The translations under genes were made by a program, and so were the position numbers. A stretch of DNA of 64,000 bases from Candidatus Scatomonas merdigallinarum. GTDB taxonomy: Bacteria > Bacillota > Clostridia > Lachnospirales > Lachnospiraceae. This document shows, piece after piece, positions 1-8,374 of this stretch (positions are counted from its first letter, which is position 1; each line of letters opens with the position of its first letter). The stretch is taken from positions 1-64,000 of the forward strand of contig DVKB01000019.1 in assembly GCA_018716305.1 (NCBI GenBank), read 5' to 3'. The notes under the pieces were generated by a model that ran no database searches, was not told the origin of the DNA, and saw nothing but the letters and a program-made list of their open reading frames with translations.

Positions 1-20
1 CTACCCAATATTCGCATATC

Positions 21-38
21 GTGGGATATGCATCCCAC
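21..38. repeat. Perfect 7-bp inverted repeat
   Basis: GTGGGAT, spacer ATGC, then ATCCCAC. It lies just upstream of the larger palindrome at 59-119. It could be the end of a transcript or part of a composite palindromic repeat. No U-tract follows, so it is not called a terminator. Confidence 0.5.
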
Positions 39-58
39 TTTTATGCTCATATTAGGGC

Positions 59-119
59 GGGTCCCAAGGCCTTAACCCCACTTATGAGCAAGCTCATGTG
101 GGTTTAGGCCTTTTGACCC
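59..119. repeat. Long imperfect palindrome, REP-like hairpin
   Basis: The left arm (59-89) and right arm (92-119) are complementary with a few bulges. The centre is ATGAGC-aa-GCTCAT and the outer ends are GGGTC/GACCC, with AAGGCCT/AGGCCTTTT between. No oligo-U tail follows. It may terminate a gene to the left of the window or be one copy of a dispersed palindromic repeat. Only its structure is visible here. Confidence 0.6.
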
Positions 120-155
120 TGGCATCATAAAATAAAAAAATATTCATATCCATAC

Positions 156-184
156 TTGACATAACATAGCCATGCTGTTATATT
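156..184 (+). promoter_or_regulatory. Sigma-A promoter of the dnaJ-like gene
   Basis: TTGACA at 156-161, a 17-bp spacer, and TATATT at 179-184, close to consensus. The start would fall near 191, giving a leader of about 75 nt. No CIRCE element (TTAGCACTC and its inverse) is present, so HrcA control is not supported. Confidence 0.8.
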
Positions 185-209
185 AAATATAGAACAAATA
201 GAAAAGAAG

Positions 210-232
210 AAAAGTCTGCCTGGCAGGCTTTT
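210..232 (+). other. Leader hairpin ahead of the dnaJ-like gene
   Basis: AAAAGTCTGCC pairs with GGCAGGCTTTT around a one-base centre, followed by CTGTTT. It sits in the leader between promoter and start codon. It could be a weak attenuator or an mRNA-stability element. No function is shown. Confidence 0.4.
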
Positions 233-264
233 CTGTTTGAAAGATAGAATATGAGGTGATGGCT

Positions 265-1269
265 ATGGCAGCAAAGAGAGATTATTACGAGGTTCTGGGC
301 GTTGCCAGAGACGCGGACCCGGGAACAATTAAAAAAGCATACAGGAAACTGGCTAAGAAATACCATCCGGATACCAATCCCGGAGATAAAACAGCGGAGC
401 AGAATTTTAAGGAAGTCACGGAAGCTTACAATGTACTCAGTGATCCGGAGAAAAAGAAATTATACGATCAGTTCGGCCACAGCGCCTTTGACGGTACAGG
501 CGGAGCGGGAGCCGGCGGCTTTGAGGGCTTCAATGGCTTCAGCGGTTTTCAGGGAAATGGAAACGGCGGCTACAGAGAGTATCATTTTACCGGAAACGGC
601 GCCCATATGGATGATATTTTCGGGGATCTGTTCGGAGATATGTTCCACGGAGCCGGCGGCAGCGGCTTTCAGGGCGAACGTTTTTACAGCGGCGGCCCGG
701 GAGGATCCTTCCGCGGCAGAGGAAGGGATCTGAACACAGAGGTGACGGTCACCTTCGATGAGGCGGCCTTTGGCTGTGACAAGCTGCTGAATTTCCGTCG
801 GGAGGACGGCAGTGTCCAGACTCTGCAGGTTCATATTCCGGCAGGCATTGATGAGGGCCAGAGCATCCGTCTGCGGGGCAAAGGTATGCCCGGCGCGGGA
901 GGCGGAGTGGCCGGAGACCTGATGATGAAGGTACACATTCAGGAAAAACCGGGATTTACCAGGAAAGGACTGGATCTGTATTCCACAGTGACGATTCCTT
1001 TTACTACGGCGGTGTTCGGAGGGGAAGCGATGGTGCGGACCCTGAAAGGAAACGTTATCTGCCGGATCCAGGAGGGGACTCAGTCCGGAACGAAAATCCG
1101 ATTGAGAGGCAAGGGCATTGTTTCCATGAAAGATCCCGCGGTTTGCGGCGATCAGTATGTAACTGTGCAGATCCAGGTGCCCAGGGATCTGAGCCCGGAG
1201 GCCCGGCAGAAGCTGCGGGAATTTGAGGCGGCCTGCGGGAAAAGCGGAAAAAGATGGAGCGCGGCCTGA
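265..1269 (+). CDS. DnaJ-family co-chaperone without zinc finger (CbpA-like)
   Basis: Type II J-protein of about 334 residues that would stimulate the ATPase of DnaK and deliver unfolded substrates. Residues 1-70 form a J domain with the HPD triad at 34-36. A Gly/Phe-rich linker follows (about 75-155), then two DnaJ C-terminal beta domains (about 160-325). The four CxxCxGxG zinc motifs of true DnaJ are absent, so this is a CbpA-like paralog and not the main dnaJ of a grpE-dnaK-dnaJ operon. The ATG at 265 is chosen because GAGGTG lies 6 nt upstream and the protein then begins like family members. Upstream GTG/ATG codons at 256 and 259 overlap the ribosome site. Confidence 0.92.
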   Translation: MAAKRDYYEVLGVARDADPGTIKKAYRKLAKKYHPDTNPGDKTAEQNFKEVTEAYNVLSDPEKKKLYDQFGHSAFDGTGGAGAGGFEGFNGFSGFQGNGNGGYREYHFTGNGAHMDDIFGDLFGDMFHGAGGSGFQGERFYSGGPGGSFRGRGRDLNTEVTVTFDEAAFGCDKLLNFRREDGSVQTLQVHIPAGIDEGQSIRLRGKGMPGAGGGVAGDLMMKVHIQEKPGFTRKGLDLYSTVTIPFTTAVFGGEAMVRTLKGNVICRIQEGTQSGTKIRLRGKGIVSMKDPAVCGDQYVTVQIQVPRDLSPEARQKLREFEAACGKSGKRWSAA

Positions 1270-1280
1270 ATGCGGATGAC

Positions 1281-1336
1281 AGAAGGCGCCCCTTCCGGAC
1301 AGGATACTTTGTATCCTGCCGGAAGGGGCGCCTTCT
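1281..1336. terminator. Strong bidirectional terminator
   Basis: A near-perfect stem of over 20 bp (AGAAGGCGCCCCTTCCGG and its complement) with a short loop around ACTTTGT. It lies between the dnaJ-like gene and the convergent acetyltransferase gene, so it can end both transcripts. The U-tract is poor. A hairpin with the same outer sequence lies at 62715-62767. Confidence 0.75.
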
Positions 1337-1344
1337 CTGTGCCG

Positions 1345-2136
1345 CTATGACTGCACAGGCAGGCGGAAGCAGTTCTGCATAATATCCTGCAGTTCCGCTC
1401 TGCTTTCTATGGTGTGTTTTCTGGTCACGCCGTTTCTGGTCTGGGTAAACAAATCCCCCAGAACACTGTTGACCCCGTCCTCGGTCCGGATATTGAGAAA
1501 CAGCTTTTGAGTAAACACAGAATCAGGACTCTGGGAACAGTAGAAATTCATAGTAATAAAATTTACATTATCCTGGGGCATGGTATAGAACTGGATGATT
1601 TTTTCGCGATCTCCCGCGGAAGTGGTTCTGCTTAAAGTCCACCAGAAATCATCCGCTTTGTCCACAAAATAGGTTTCCCGGCCAAAGTTTGCTTCCACCC
1701 CGTCTGCCACCAGAATGCTGGCCGGGGGAGTGGGACCGCCGTAGCCTACGTCGCAGAAATATTTAGCCCCCTCTATGTCCACAATGACGCCCCTGTGGAG
1801 GATAGGGGGAAGAAAGTTTTTGTTCCGCAGGATCCGGCACATGCAGGAACTGGCTTGAAAGCCCAGAGCCTGAAGAAAACGGGTGAACAGAGCGTTCAGC
1901 TCAAAACAGTAGCCGCCCCGGCCTCCCAGAATCACTTTGTTGTAGAGATCTGTAATTCCCAGAGAAATCGGACGGTGATATTCATAGACGTCCAGGTTTT
2001 CAAAAGGGATCCTGCACTGGTGGGCGAAAACCAGAGCATCCAGGTAGGACTTGTCCAGAACAGGCCGGGAAGCGGTTCCCAGCCGTTTCAGATAGAGTTC
2101 CGTATCGGGAATGGGTTCATATAAATTTTCGTACAT
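1345..2136 (-). CDS. Arylamine N-acetyltransferase
   Basis: Transfers acetyl groups from acetyl-CoA to arylamines, hydrazines or related amines in the cytoplasm. The protein is about 263 residues, normal for bacterial NATs. The catalytic triad is visible: Cys77 in RGGYCFELN, His114 in LHRGVIVD and Asp129 in FCDVGYGG. The start at 2136 is preferred because AAGGAG lies 9 nt upstream; an ATG at 2145 abuts the ribosome site and would add three residues. It is a single gene convergent with the dnaJ-like gene. Family assignment is secure; the natural substrate cannot be told. Confidence 0.93.
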   Translation of the reverse strand: MYENLYEPIPDTELYLKRLGTASRPVLDKSYLDALVFAHQCRIPFENLDVYEYHRPISLGITDLYNKVILGGRGGYCFELNALFTRFLQALGFQASSCMCRILRNKNFLPPILHRGVIVDIEGAKYFCDVGYGGPTPPASILVADGVEANFGRETYFVDKADDFWWTLSRTTSAGDREKIIQFYTMPQDNVNFITMNFYCSQSPDSVFTQKLFLNIRTEDGVNSVLGDLFTQTRNGVTRKHTIESRAELQDIMQNCFRLPVQS

Positions 2137-2300
2137 AGCCGGCATCTCCTTATCTCGCGTAAAATATCATTTCCCCCATTATAGACAAATTTTCACCGGG
2201 ATACAACCGCGGAAGGCGGGAAAATAAAATTCAGCAGTTTTACAGGGACTCCTGTACAAAAAGTCGAAATGAACCGGAAATGATATGAACTTTGTGCGGA

Positions 2301-2364
2301 TTTACCAATACTTTGCTTTGCTCTATACTGATTCTTAGATTGATCGACAAAAGATTGTACAATC
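2301..2364 (+). promoter_or_regulatory. Promoter and palindromic operator of the symporter operon
   Basis: TTTACC at 2301-2306, a 17-bp spacer and TATACT at 2324-2329 form a plausible promoter. Downstream, at 2353-2364, is a perfect 12-bp palindrome GATTGTACAATC, well placed for a repressor. The PucR-type regulator encoded at 6030-7601 is an obvious candidate binder, but this is inference. Confidence 0.55.
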
Positions 2365-2387
2365 AAAGGGAGAAAGGAGAGGTTAAT

Positions 2388-3803
2388 ATGAGTGCGGAGA
2401 ACAACAAATCTGGCGCGTCCAAAGAGCGCAAAGGCCTGAGCCGCGCCTTGAAACTGTTTTACGGTGTGGGAGACTGCGGATTTACTCTCATGAGCAATGT
2501 GGAGAGTTATTTCTTCAATGTCTTTCTGACCAATCTGGCGGGATTCCCCCTGGCTGTGGTGACCATGATCACTACTATTTCCAGCGCGATTGATGCCGGG
2601 CTTTCCTGGATCTACGGCGCGATCCTCAACAGTATCAAACCAAAGAAATGGGGACGCTATCGTTCCTGGCTGGTTCTGCTTCCATGGATCGTCCCGTTCC
2701 TGTACGCCTTCCAGTTTATTAAGGTGGGAAGCGGGCCTGTTTCGATCGCGGTAATTATCATTGCCGCGGTGGCCAGCCATGTGGTCTGGAATTTCCCCTA
2801 TGTGGCCAATGTGTCCATGATCGCCGTGGCGGGCAAAACTCCGGAGGAGAGGGCGCAGCTTTCTTCCACCAGAGCAGCGTGGGCTAATCTGTCCAAGGTA
2901 ATTTTCTCTTATGTGGCGACGCCCCTGGCGGCCCTGTTTGCCGGATTTATCGGGGAAACCAACAAATACGGAGCAGTGGCCTTTGTGCTGGGCTGCGTTA
3001 TGGCGTTTTTGTATTTCGCCCATTTCAAGATGTTTGACGGCTATGAGAAGGTTGAGACTGTTACGAAGGATACAGCCAAAAAAGACAAAGACAAAACCTC
3101 CGGCATGGATCTTCTGAAGGCTCTGGGACAGAACCCGCCTCTGATTATGCTGCTGCTGTCGGATCTGGCAAAATGGATGTTCAACTTCGTGGTTGCGGGA
3201 GCTGCCTCCTATTATTTCATTTATGTTGCCAAAGACGAAGGCCTGCTGGCTACGTACATCCTGATCTCAAATATCTTCTGTGTTGTGGGATCTTATCTGG
3301 CAAAGAATATGGCGAAAAAGCTTTCCACCAGAAACGCTACCATTTACACCTTCTTCGCCATGGCCATTGTTATTTTGGTAGCCAACTTTACCTACACCAA
3401 TGTATGGCTGGTCATCATTCTCATGTCCGTGGCTCAGTTCGGATATGGAATCGCATATGCATGTACCCCGGCTCTTTACGCGGACACCATCATCTACTCC
3501 GAATGGAAGACCGGAAAGAACGCCACCGGATGGATCAGCGGACTGCAGAACGTGCCCCTGAAGATCGGTGTTATGACCCGGGGAATCATCATCACCGGAT
3601 GTCTGGCTATGGCGAATTTCAGCAAGGAGATTGATCCCGCGGCAGCCTCTGAGGGACTGCAGAAAGGCATCTGCGTAGCCTTTATGGTGATCCCGGCTAT
3701 CGCGCTGGTGGTAGCCGCGGTGCTTCTGATGTTCGGCTTCCGCCTGACGAAAGATAAAGTCGAGAAATATCAGGCAGAAATCGCTGCCCGCAAGGCCGCC
3801 TGA
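2388..3803 (+). CDS. GPH-family cation symporter (MFS)
   Basis: Integral membrane transporter of 471 residues resembling the glycoside-pentoside-hexuronide:cation symporters (MFS_2), with about 12 hydrophobic segments and a soluble N-terminal tail. The early GVGDCGFTLM stretch and the central cytoplasmic loop rich in Lys/Asp (about residues 225-240) fit the family. The start ATG at 2388 has GGAGAGG just upstream. It is the first gene of an apparent operon with two UroD-fold proteins and a regulator. That context suggests it imports their substrate, possibly a methylated or methoxylated compound and not a sugar. The substrate is unknown. Confidence 0.85.
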   Translation: MSAENNKSGASKERKGLSRALKLFYGVGDCGFTLMSNVESYFFNVFLTNLAGFPLAVVTMITTISSAIDAGLSWIYGAILNSIKPKKWGRYRSWLVLLPWIVPFLYAFQFIKVGSGPVSIAVIIIAAVASHVVWNFPYVANVSMIAVAGKTPEERAQLSSTRAAWANLSKVIFSYVATPLAALFAGFIGETNKYGAVAFVLGCVMAFLYFAHFKMFDGYEKVETVTKDTAKKDKDKTSGMDLLKALGQNPPLIMLLLSDLAKWMFNFVVAGAASYYFIYVAKDEGLLATYILISNIFCVVGSYLAKNMAKKLSTRNATIYTFFAMAIVILVANFTYTNVWLVIILMSVAQFGYGIAYACTPALYADTIIYSEWKTGKNATGWISGLQNVPLKIGVMTRGIIITGCLAMANFSKEIDPAAASEGLQKGICVAFMVIPAIALVVAAVLLMFGFRLTKDKVEKYQAEIAARKAA

Positions 3804-3894
3804 CCGGGCTTTAAAGAAGCGGGGATGAAACAGGGCCCGAAGCATCCCCGGAAAAAGACCGGATCTTTCAATTATAAAAAGAAAGGATAAATAT

Positions 3895-4950
3895 ATGGCA
3901 GTTTTTAATGAAGACGAACTGAAAATCATCGGCGAATATAATATGCCGGGCATCTACGGCGCTCCGGACAGTATCGTGCCGAAATATAATTACCCCATCA
4001 CGCCAAAGGAAAACATGATCCGTATGCTGGAAGGGAAAAAACCACTCTGGGTTCCCAACCAGACGCTGGACAACAACGCGGTTCAGCCTTTGGTCATGCC
4101 GGACGCCCGGGCGCGGAATTTCGGCGGCATCGACTGGTTCGGCATTGAGTGGGAATACGAGCCCAAGACCAAAGCCGCCATGGTTAAGCCCGGAACCAGA
4201 AGACTTTCCGCCATCTCCAAATGGCGAGAAGAGCTGGTATGGCCGGATCTGTCCGCCATCGACTGGAAGAAGGACTATGAGGACAACTATAAAGGCAGAA
4301 TGGCGGAGGATCGTTTCAGCTACTTTGTCATTGTAAACGGACTGTTTGAGAGAACAGCGGATCTCACCAGCTTTGAGGACGCTTTCTGCGCGCTGCTGGA
4401 GGAACCGGAGGAACTCACCGCTTTCTACGACAAGCTGACAGAATGGCACATTGAGCTGATCCGTATTGCCAGGGAAGTATACAATGTGGATATGATTCTC
4501 TTCCACGATGATATGGGTACCCAGATCAGCACCTTCTTCTCGCCGGATATTTACCGGGAGCTGTTTCTGCCCCAGTACAGCAAGATTACCAAGGCGGCGC
4601 ATGATCTGGGCATGTACATCTGTCTCCATTCCTGCGGCTGTATCTCTACCCTGATGCCGCTGATCATTGAGGCGGGATTTGACGCCTGGGAGGGACAGGA
4701 CAGCGCCAATGACAAAAAGGCCATCATGGAGCAGTACGGAAAGGATCTGGCTCAGTGCGCGCTTTATATTATACCGGCGGATATGAGCGATGAGGACGCG
4801 GTGGCGGATATTCACAGGAAAGTGGACGATCTGGCTATGACGGGACGGTTCGCCTGCCGTCTGAGGGACGAAAAAACAGACCGTGCCGTGAACCTGGCGG
4901 AAGAACTGTATCGCTACAGCCGCGAAAAATATATGGAAATGGAGGAATAA
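3895..4950 (+). CDS. UroD-fold protein, methyltransferase-like (1)
   Basis: 351-residue member of the uroporphyrinogen decarboxylase / methylcobamide methyltransferase (MtaA-like) superfamily. It has a central HDDMG motif at 204-208 and HSCGC at 245-249. The H-x-C pair matches the zinc ligands that activate the thiol acceptor in MtaA-type enzymes, so a methyl-transfer role is more likely than haem synthesis. It sits between a GPH symporter and a second UroD-fold gene that begins 4 nt after its stop. No corrinoid protein is encoded nearby, so any corrinoid partner would be elsewhere. GAAAGGA lies 7 nt before the ATG. Confidence 0.8.
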   Translation: MAVFNEDELKIIGEYNMPGIYGAPDSIVPKYNYPITPKENMIRMLEGKKPLWVPNQTLDNNAVQPLVMPDARARNFGGIDWFGIEWEYEPKTKAAMVKPGTRRLSAISKWREELVWPDLSAIDWKKDYEDNYKGRMAEDRFSYFVIVNGLFERTADLTSFEDAFCALLEEPEELTAFYDKLTEWHIELIRIAREVYNVDMILFHDDMGTQISTFFSPDIYRELFLPQYSKITKAAHDLGMYICLHSCGCISTLMPLIIEAGFDAWEGQDSANDKKAIMEQYGKDLAQCALYIIPADMSDEDAVADIHRKVDDLAMTGRFACRLRDEKTDRAVNLAEELYRYSREKYMEMEE

Positions 4951-4954
4951 ATCT

Positions 4955-5953
4955 ATGCTTACGGCAAAAGAAAACTTTCTGGAAACCCTGAAAAAGGATG
5001 GAAGACCGGATCGCCTGGTAAATCAGTATCAGCCCTTTGTACCCATTATGAACGATCCTCTGCAGAGATATACCAGAGGAAACCGTGTGAGAGGAACCAC
5101 ATCCATTGACAAATGGGGAACTGAGATTCTCTTTCCGGAGGACGCTCCCGGCCCCATGCCCCATGTGACCAATGAGAACAAGGTCTGCCCGGACATTACC
5201 CGCTGGAAAGAATATGTGAAGGTTCCGGATCTGGCGGCCAACTGCAGTCAGGGCTGGGAGGACGCGCTGGCCAGCGCGGCGGCGGTAGACCGCTCTGAGA
5301 AATTAGTCATGGGATTTATGGGAACCGGCGTGTTTGAGCAGTGCCACTTCCTTATGGGATTCGAAGATACTCTGATGAATTTCCTGCTGGAGCCGGAAGC
5401 CATGCATGAGCTGGTGGACGCGGTGGCGGAGTACCGCTTTCAGTACGCCAAGCTGCTGGTAGACAATCTGAAACCGGATGTAATCCTTTCTCATGACGAT
5501 TGGGGATCCAAGAGGAGTCTGTTCATGCAGCCGGATACCTGGAGAGAGTTCTTTAAAGACCATTATAAGAGAATTTACGGATACATGAAAGACCACGGAG
5601 TGATCGTCATCCACCATGCGGATTCCTTCTGCGAGCCTATTGTAGAGGATATGGTGGACATCGGCATTGATGTATGGCAGGGAGTTCTCCCGGAGAACGA
5701 TATCGTGAAGCTGCAGAAACAGCTGGACGGCAGAATGACTCTCATGGGAGGAATTGACGCTACGATTGACCGGAAAGATTCCACAGAGGAGGAGATCCGG
5801 GCGGATGTCCGCAGAGCCTGCAGCACTTATGGGCCCGGAGGACACTACATCCCCTGCATGACCTACGGTCTGGCGGGAACCATCTATCCGAGGACAGATG
5901 AAGTGATCGCGGATGAGATTGACCGTTACAATAAAGAAACATATGGTGTATAA
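4955..5953 (+). CDS. UroD-fold protein, methyltransferase-like (2)
   Basis: 332-residue UroD-superfamily protein, distantly related to its upstream neighbour. It keeps the HDDWG motif at 180-184. Where the neighbour has the zinc-type HSCGC, this one has HHADSFC (220-226), so the H-x-C zinc pair is lost or rearranged. The two genes are 4 nt apart with GGAGGA at the junction, so they are probably translated together. The pair could act as two different half-reactions, for example substrate demethylation and methyl hand-off, or as a heteromer. That is inference; the family call is firm. Confidence 0.8.
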   Translation: MLTAKENFLETLKKDGRPDRLVNQYQPFVPIMNDPLQRYTRGNRVRGTTSIDKWGTEILFPEDAPGPMPHVTNENKVCPDITRWKEYVKVPDLAANCSQGWEDALASAAAVDRSEKLVMGFMGTGVFEQCHFLMGFEDTLMNFLLEPEAMHELVDAVAEYRFQYAKLLVDNLKPDVILSHDDWGSKRSLFMQPDTWREFFKDHYKRIYGYMKDHGVIVIHHADSFCEPIVEDMVDIGIDVWQGVLPENDIVKLQKQLDGRMTLMGGIDATIDRKDSTEEEIRADVRRACSTYGPGGHYIPCMTYGLAGTIYPRTDEVIADEIDRYNKETYGV

Positions 5954-5965
5954 TCAATCCTGTAT

Positions 5966-5988
5966 CAGGGCGTCCGCCGGGCGCCCTG
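5966..5988 (+). other. GC-rich hairpin in the operon
   Basis: CAGGGCG-TCC-gcc-GGG-CGCCCTG forms a strong stem between the second UroD-fold gene and the regulator gene. No U-tract follows. It may stabilise the 3' end of the upstream message and lower regulator expression, or act as a weak terminator. Confidence 0.45.
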
Positions 5989-6029
5989 AAGCCGGTTGAC
6001 AGAAGAACGCTGCCTACAGAGGAGAGTAC

Positions 6030-7601
6030 ATGGAAGAACAGAAGACAAACCCTGAAGAAAGTCCCCTGAGATTTAAATTGAATATGAGGGTGATCGCGGA
6101 CGCCCTGGAACGGAAATCCAGACAGATCCTGTATTACGGCTCCAACGATGTCTGCTGTCTGGAGGAAGCCAGGATGTATTATCCGGGTATGAAATTGAAG
6201 AAAAATTATGTCTATCTGGTTCCGGGCGGAGAGGTGGACGGACTTTTCAGAACCTGCGCAGGGATGGCTTTCGTAATCGTAGGAGAAACCAACATGGATT
6301 TTCTGCCGGAAAATTCTCCCATGGTTCAGGTGATCGACGGCAGCGGCGCCCTGGAGATTTTTGAGATTGTTCAGGATACCTTTGAAACCTATAAGAGATG
6401 GGACTGGAGACTTCAGCGGGCGCTGTACAGCACCCGCCCGCTGGATGAAATGGTTCTGGCCAGCATTAAAGTGTTTCGGAATCCCATGTTCATCCATGAC
6501 ACCAATTTCTTTATTATTTCTGATCCCAAACATGTGCCGGAAATGCTGGAGTGGAGTACCGATCCCAGAACCGGACGGAAAATAGTGCCGCCTCAGGTAA
6601 TCAATGATTTCATGGTGGATATGGTTTATCTGGAAGGAATGAAGGACAAAAAAGCTGTCATGTTCCCTGCAGAGCAGAGAGGGTACAGGATTCTCTACTA
6701 TAACCTCTGGAATGACGGACGCTATGCGGGCAGAATCCTGGTGGATGAGATCTACCATCCCATTCAGCCGGGAGATTTTATGGTGCTGGACTACCTGGGG
6801 AAAGTGGTGGAAACCTGCCTGAAAAACCGGCGGATCACCTGGATGCACCCGGAAAATGACGCAGAACGGTTCTACCCGGATTTTCTGGAGCAGAAGGAAA
6901 AGGATGAGCGCAGGATCATGAATTATCTCCACTATCTTTGCTGGAACCGGAGGGATCACTACTGTTGCCTCAGCATTGAGGCGGAGCAGAAGGAATTCAG
7001 CGCGGTCTCCTCCATGGCCACCTTAGGCCAGATTGAGGCGCAGATCTCTGCGGGACAGGCCATCTATTACAACAACGGAATCGTGGTGGTAATCAACCTG
7101 TCCTTTGCAGGCAGCAGCATTGCTGAAATCCTCAGCAAAATGGCGGTGCTGCTGCGGGACAGCCTGCTGAAGGTGGGAGTGAGTTCAGAGATTGACGATT
7201 TTATGGAACTTCCCCAGGCGTACCGCCAGGCCTGTATTGCTTTGGATTTTGGCAGAAACAGCGAGAGCATGTACTGGTATTATTATTTCAACGATTATAT
7301 GCTGGAATATATCATCGACCGGGCCAGCCGGGAGATTCCGGTGAACCTGCTGTGCTCCGACAGCCTGAAGCTGCTGAAAAAATATGACGGAGAGAACCAC
7401 ACGGATCTCTACCACACGTTAAAAGTCTATCTCAGTCTGGATCAGAATGTGCTTCAGACATCCAAAGAGCTGTATGTCCACCGGAGTACGGTGTTCTACC
7501 GTCTGGACCGGATTCAGAAACTGACAGGAGTAAATCTGCAGGACGCCAGAGAACGTCTGAAGCTTTTGATTTCCTTCTATATGCTGGAGAAAAATCTGTA
7601 A
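6030..7601 (+). CDS. PucR/CdaR-type transcriptional regulator
   Basis: 523-residue regulator. The last 60 residues or so form a PucR-type C-terminal helix-turn-helix (LYVHRSTVFYRLDRIQKLTG), preceded by a GGDEF-like or ligand-sensing region typical of CdaR/PucR proteins. The first 200 residues may sense an effector and were not matched to a named domain. The ATG at 6030 has GAGGAGAG upstream. Lying last in the symporter/UroD-fold cluster, it probably controls that cluster through sites such as the palindrome at 2353-2364. PucR-family proteins often activate catabolic genes in response to the substrate. Effector unknown. Confidence 0.82.
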   Translation: MEEQKTNPEESPLRFKLNMRVIADALERKSRQILYYGSNDVCCLEEARMYYPGMKLKKNYVYLVPGGEVDGLFRTCAGMAFVIVGETNMDFLPENSPMVQVIDGSGALEIFEIVQDTFETYKRWDWRLQRALYSTRPLDEMVLASIKVFRNPMFIHDTNFFIISDPKHVPEMLEWSTDPRTGRKIVPPQVINDFMVDMVYLEGMKDKKAVMFPAEQRGYRILYYNLWNDGRYAGRILVDEIYHPIQPGDFMVLDYLGKVVETCLKNRRITWMHPENDAERFYPDFLEQKEKDERRIMNYLHYLCWNRRDHYCCLSIEAEQKEFSAVSSMATLGQIEAQISAGQAIYYNNGIVVVINLSFAGSSIAEILSKMAVLLRDSLLKVGVSSEIDDFMELPQAYRQACIALDFGRNSESMYWYYYFNDYMLEYIIDRASREIPVNLLCSDSLKLLKKYDGENHTDLYHTLKVYLSLDQNVLQTSKELYVHRSTVFYRLDRIQKLTGVNLQDARERLKLLISFYMLEKNL

Positions 7602-7603
7602 AT

Positions 7604-8161
7604 TCAGAAAAGCCCCAGATCCTGCAGCAGGATTTTCAGACCGATGGCAATGAGAACGATGCCGCCTATAAGTTCCGAAAGAGATTTGTTTTTGGCGCCG
7701 AACAGGTTCCCTGCCTTTACTCCTATGGCGGAGAGCGCCAGAGTGGTGACGCCGATGACCGCAATGGAAGGATAAATGTTTACTTCCATAAAAGCAAAAG
7801 AGACTCCAACCGCCAGCGCGTCAATGCTGGTGGCCACAGCCAGGGGCAGCATGGCCTTAAAGGAGAAGGAGGCGTCCAGTTCCTCCGCGGGGCTCCTGGA
7901 TTCCCGGATCATGTTGATTCCGATCAGGGACAGCAGGCCGAAGGCGATCCAGTGATCCACCTCAGACACCAGTTCGCTGAAACTGGATCCCAGACAGTAG
8001 CCCAGATAGGGCATCAGGGCCTGGAAGCCCCCGAAATAAAGCCCCACGGTCAGCATGTGTTTTCCATTCACTTTACTTACAGAAAGTCCCTTGCAGATGG
8101 ACACGGCAAACGCGTCCATGGACAGTCCCACTGCCACGGCCAGAAGTTCTAATATTCCCAT
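7604..8161 (-). CDS. mntP: Manganese efflux pump MntP
   Basis: Small integral membrane exporter (185 residues, six hydrophobic segments) of the MntP/UPF0059 family that removes excess Mn(II). Family signs include two similar halves with GLSMDAFAVSICKGL near the N-terminus and ATSIDALAVGVSF in the middle, each carrying the conserved membrane Asp. The start at 8161 follows AAGGAGG; upstream in-frame ATGs lie inside the riboswitch leader and are rejected. A yybP-ykoY manganese riboswitch precedes the gene, which strongly supports the function. It is convergent with the PucR-type gene, with stop codons almost touching. Confidence 0.93.
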   Translation of the reverse strand: MGILELLAVAVGLSMDAFAVSICKGLSVSKVNGKHMLTVGLYFGGFQALMPYLGYCLGSSFSELVSEVDHWIAFGLLSLIGINMIRESRSPAEELDASFSFKAMLPLAVATSIDALAVGVSFAFMEVNIYPSIAVIGVTTLALSAIGVKAGNLFGAKNKSLSELIGGIVLIAIGLKILLQDLGLF

Positions 8162-8212
8162 CTTTTTATCCTCCTTGTAAAACAGCATCCGCCGGTATAT
8201 CGCGCAAAAAAA

Positions 8213-8320
8213 GGCGGGACTATCTGCTATGCAGATAAGTCTCGCCATTTAAGAGAATACCAGAAATTGCTCCAGTATGTTGATATTCCCACACCGATGT
8301 GCCGACTACTCCCTTATTCC
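8213..8320 (-). promoter_or_regulatory. yybP-ykoY manganese riboswitch with terminator
   Basis: Read on the minus strand, the leader contains GGGAGTAGTCGG (around 8302-8313), then TCAACATAC and AAATGGCGAGACTTATC, the conserved pieces of the yybP-ykoY Mn2+ aptamer. The 3' piece also forms one arm of a terminator hairpin (8213-8246, GGCGAGACTTATCTGC with GCAGATAGTCCCGCC) followed by seven U residues. The aptamer and terminator therefore share sequence. Mn2+ binding would block the terminator and turn mntP on, as known for this class. The call rests on recognised motifs and was not scored with a covariance model. Confidence 0.85.
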
Positions 8321-8325
8321 CGCCC

Positions 8326-8355
8326 ATTATAGCAGAGCGGAGGGGAATCTGGCAA
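8326..8355 (-). promoter_or_regulatory. Promoter of mntP
   Basis: On the minus strand TTGCCA (8350-8355), an 18-bp spacer, and a perfect TATAAT (8326-8331). Transcription would start about 10 nt before the riboswitch aptamer. The -35 lies only about 20 bp from the end of the GH31 gene. Confidence 0.75.
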
Positions 8356-8374
8356 GCAAAAAATGTGCCGGAGA

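Noticed and set aside
156-265. CIRCE/HrcA control of the dnaJ-like gene
   Set aside because: No TTAGCACTC-N9-GAGTGCTAA is found and the gene is not in a grpE-dnaK operon.
3895-5953. Haem biosynthesis hemE genes
   Set aside because: The HSCG/HHAD motifs and the transporter context fit methyltransferase-like members, and no other haem genes lie near.
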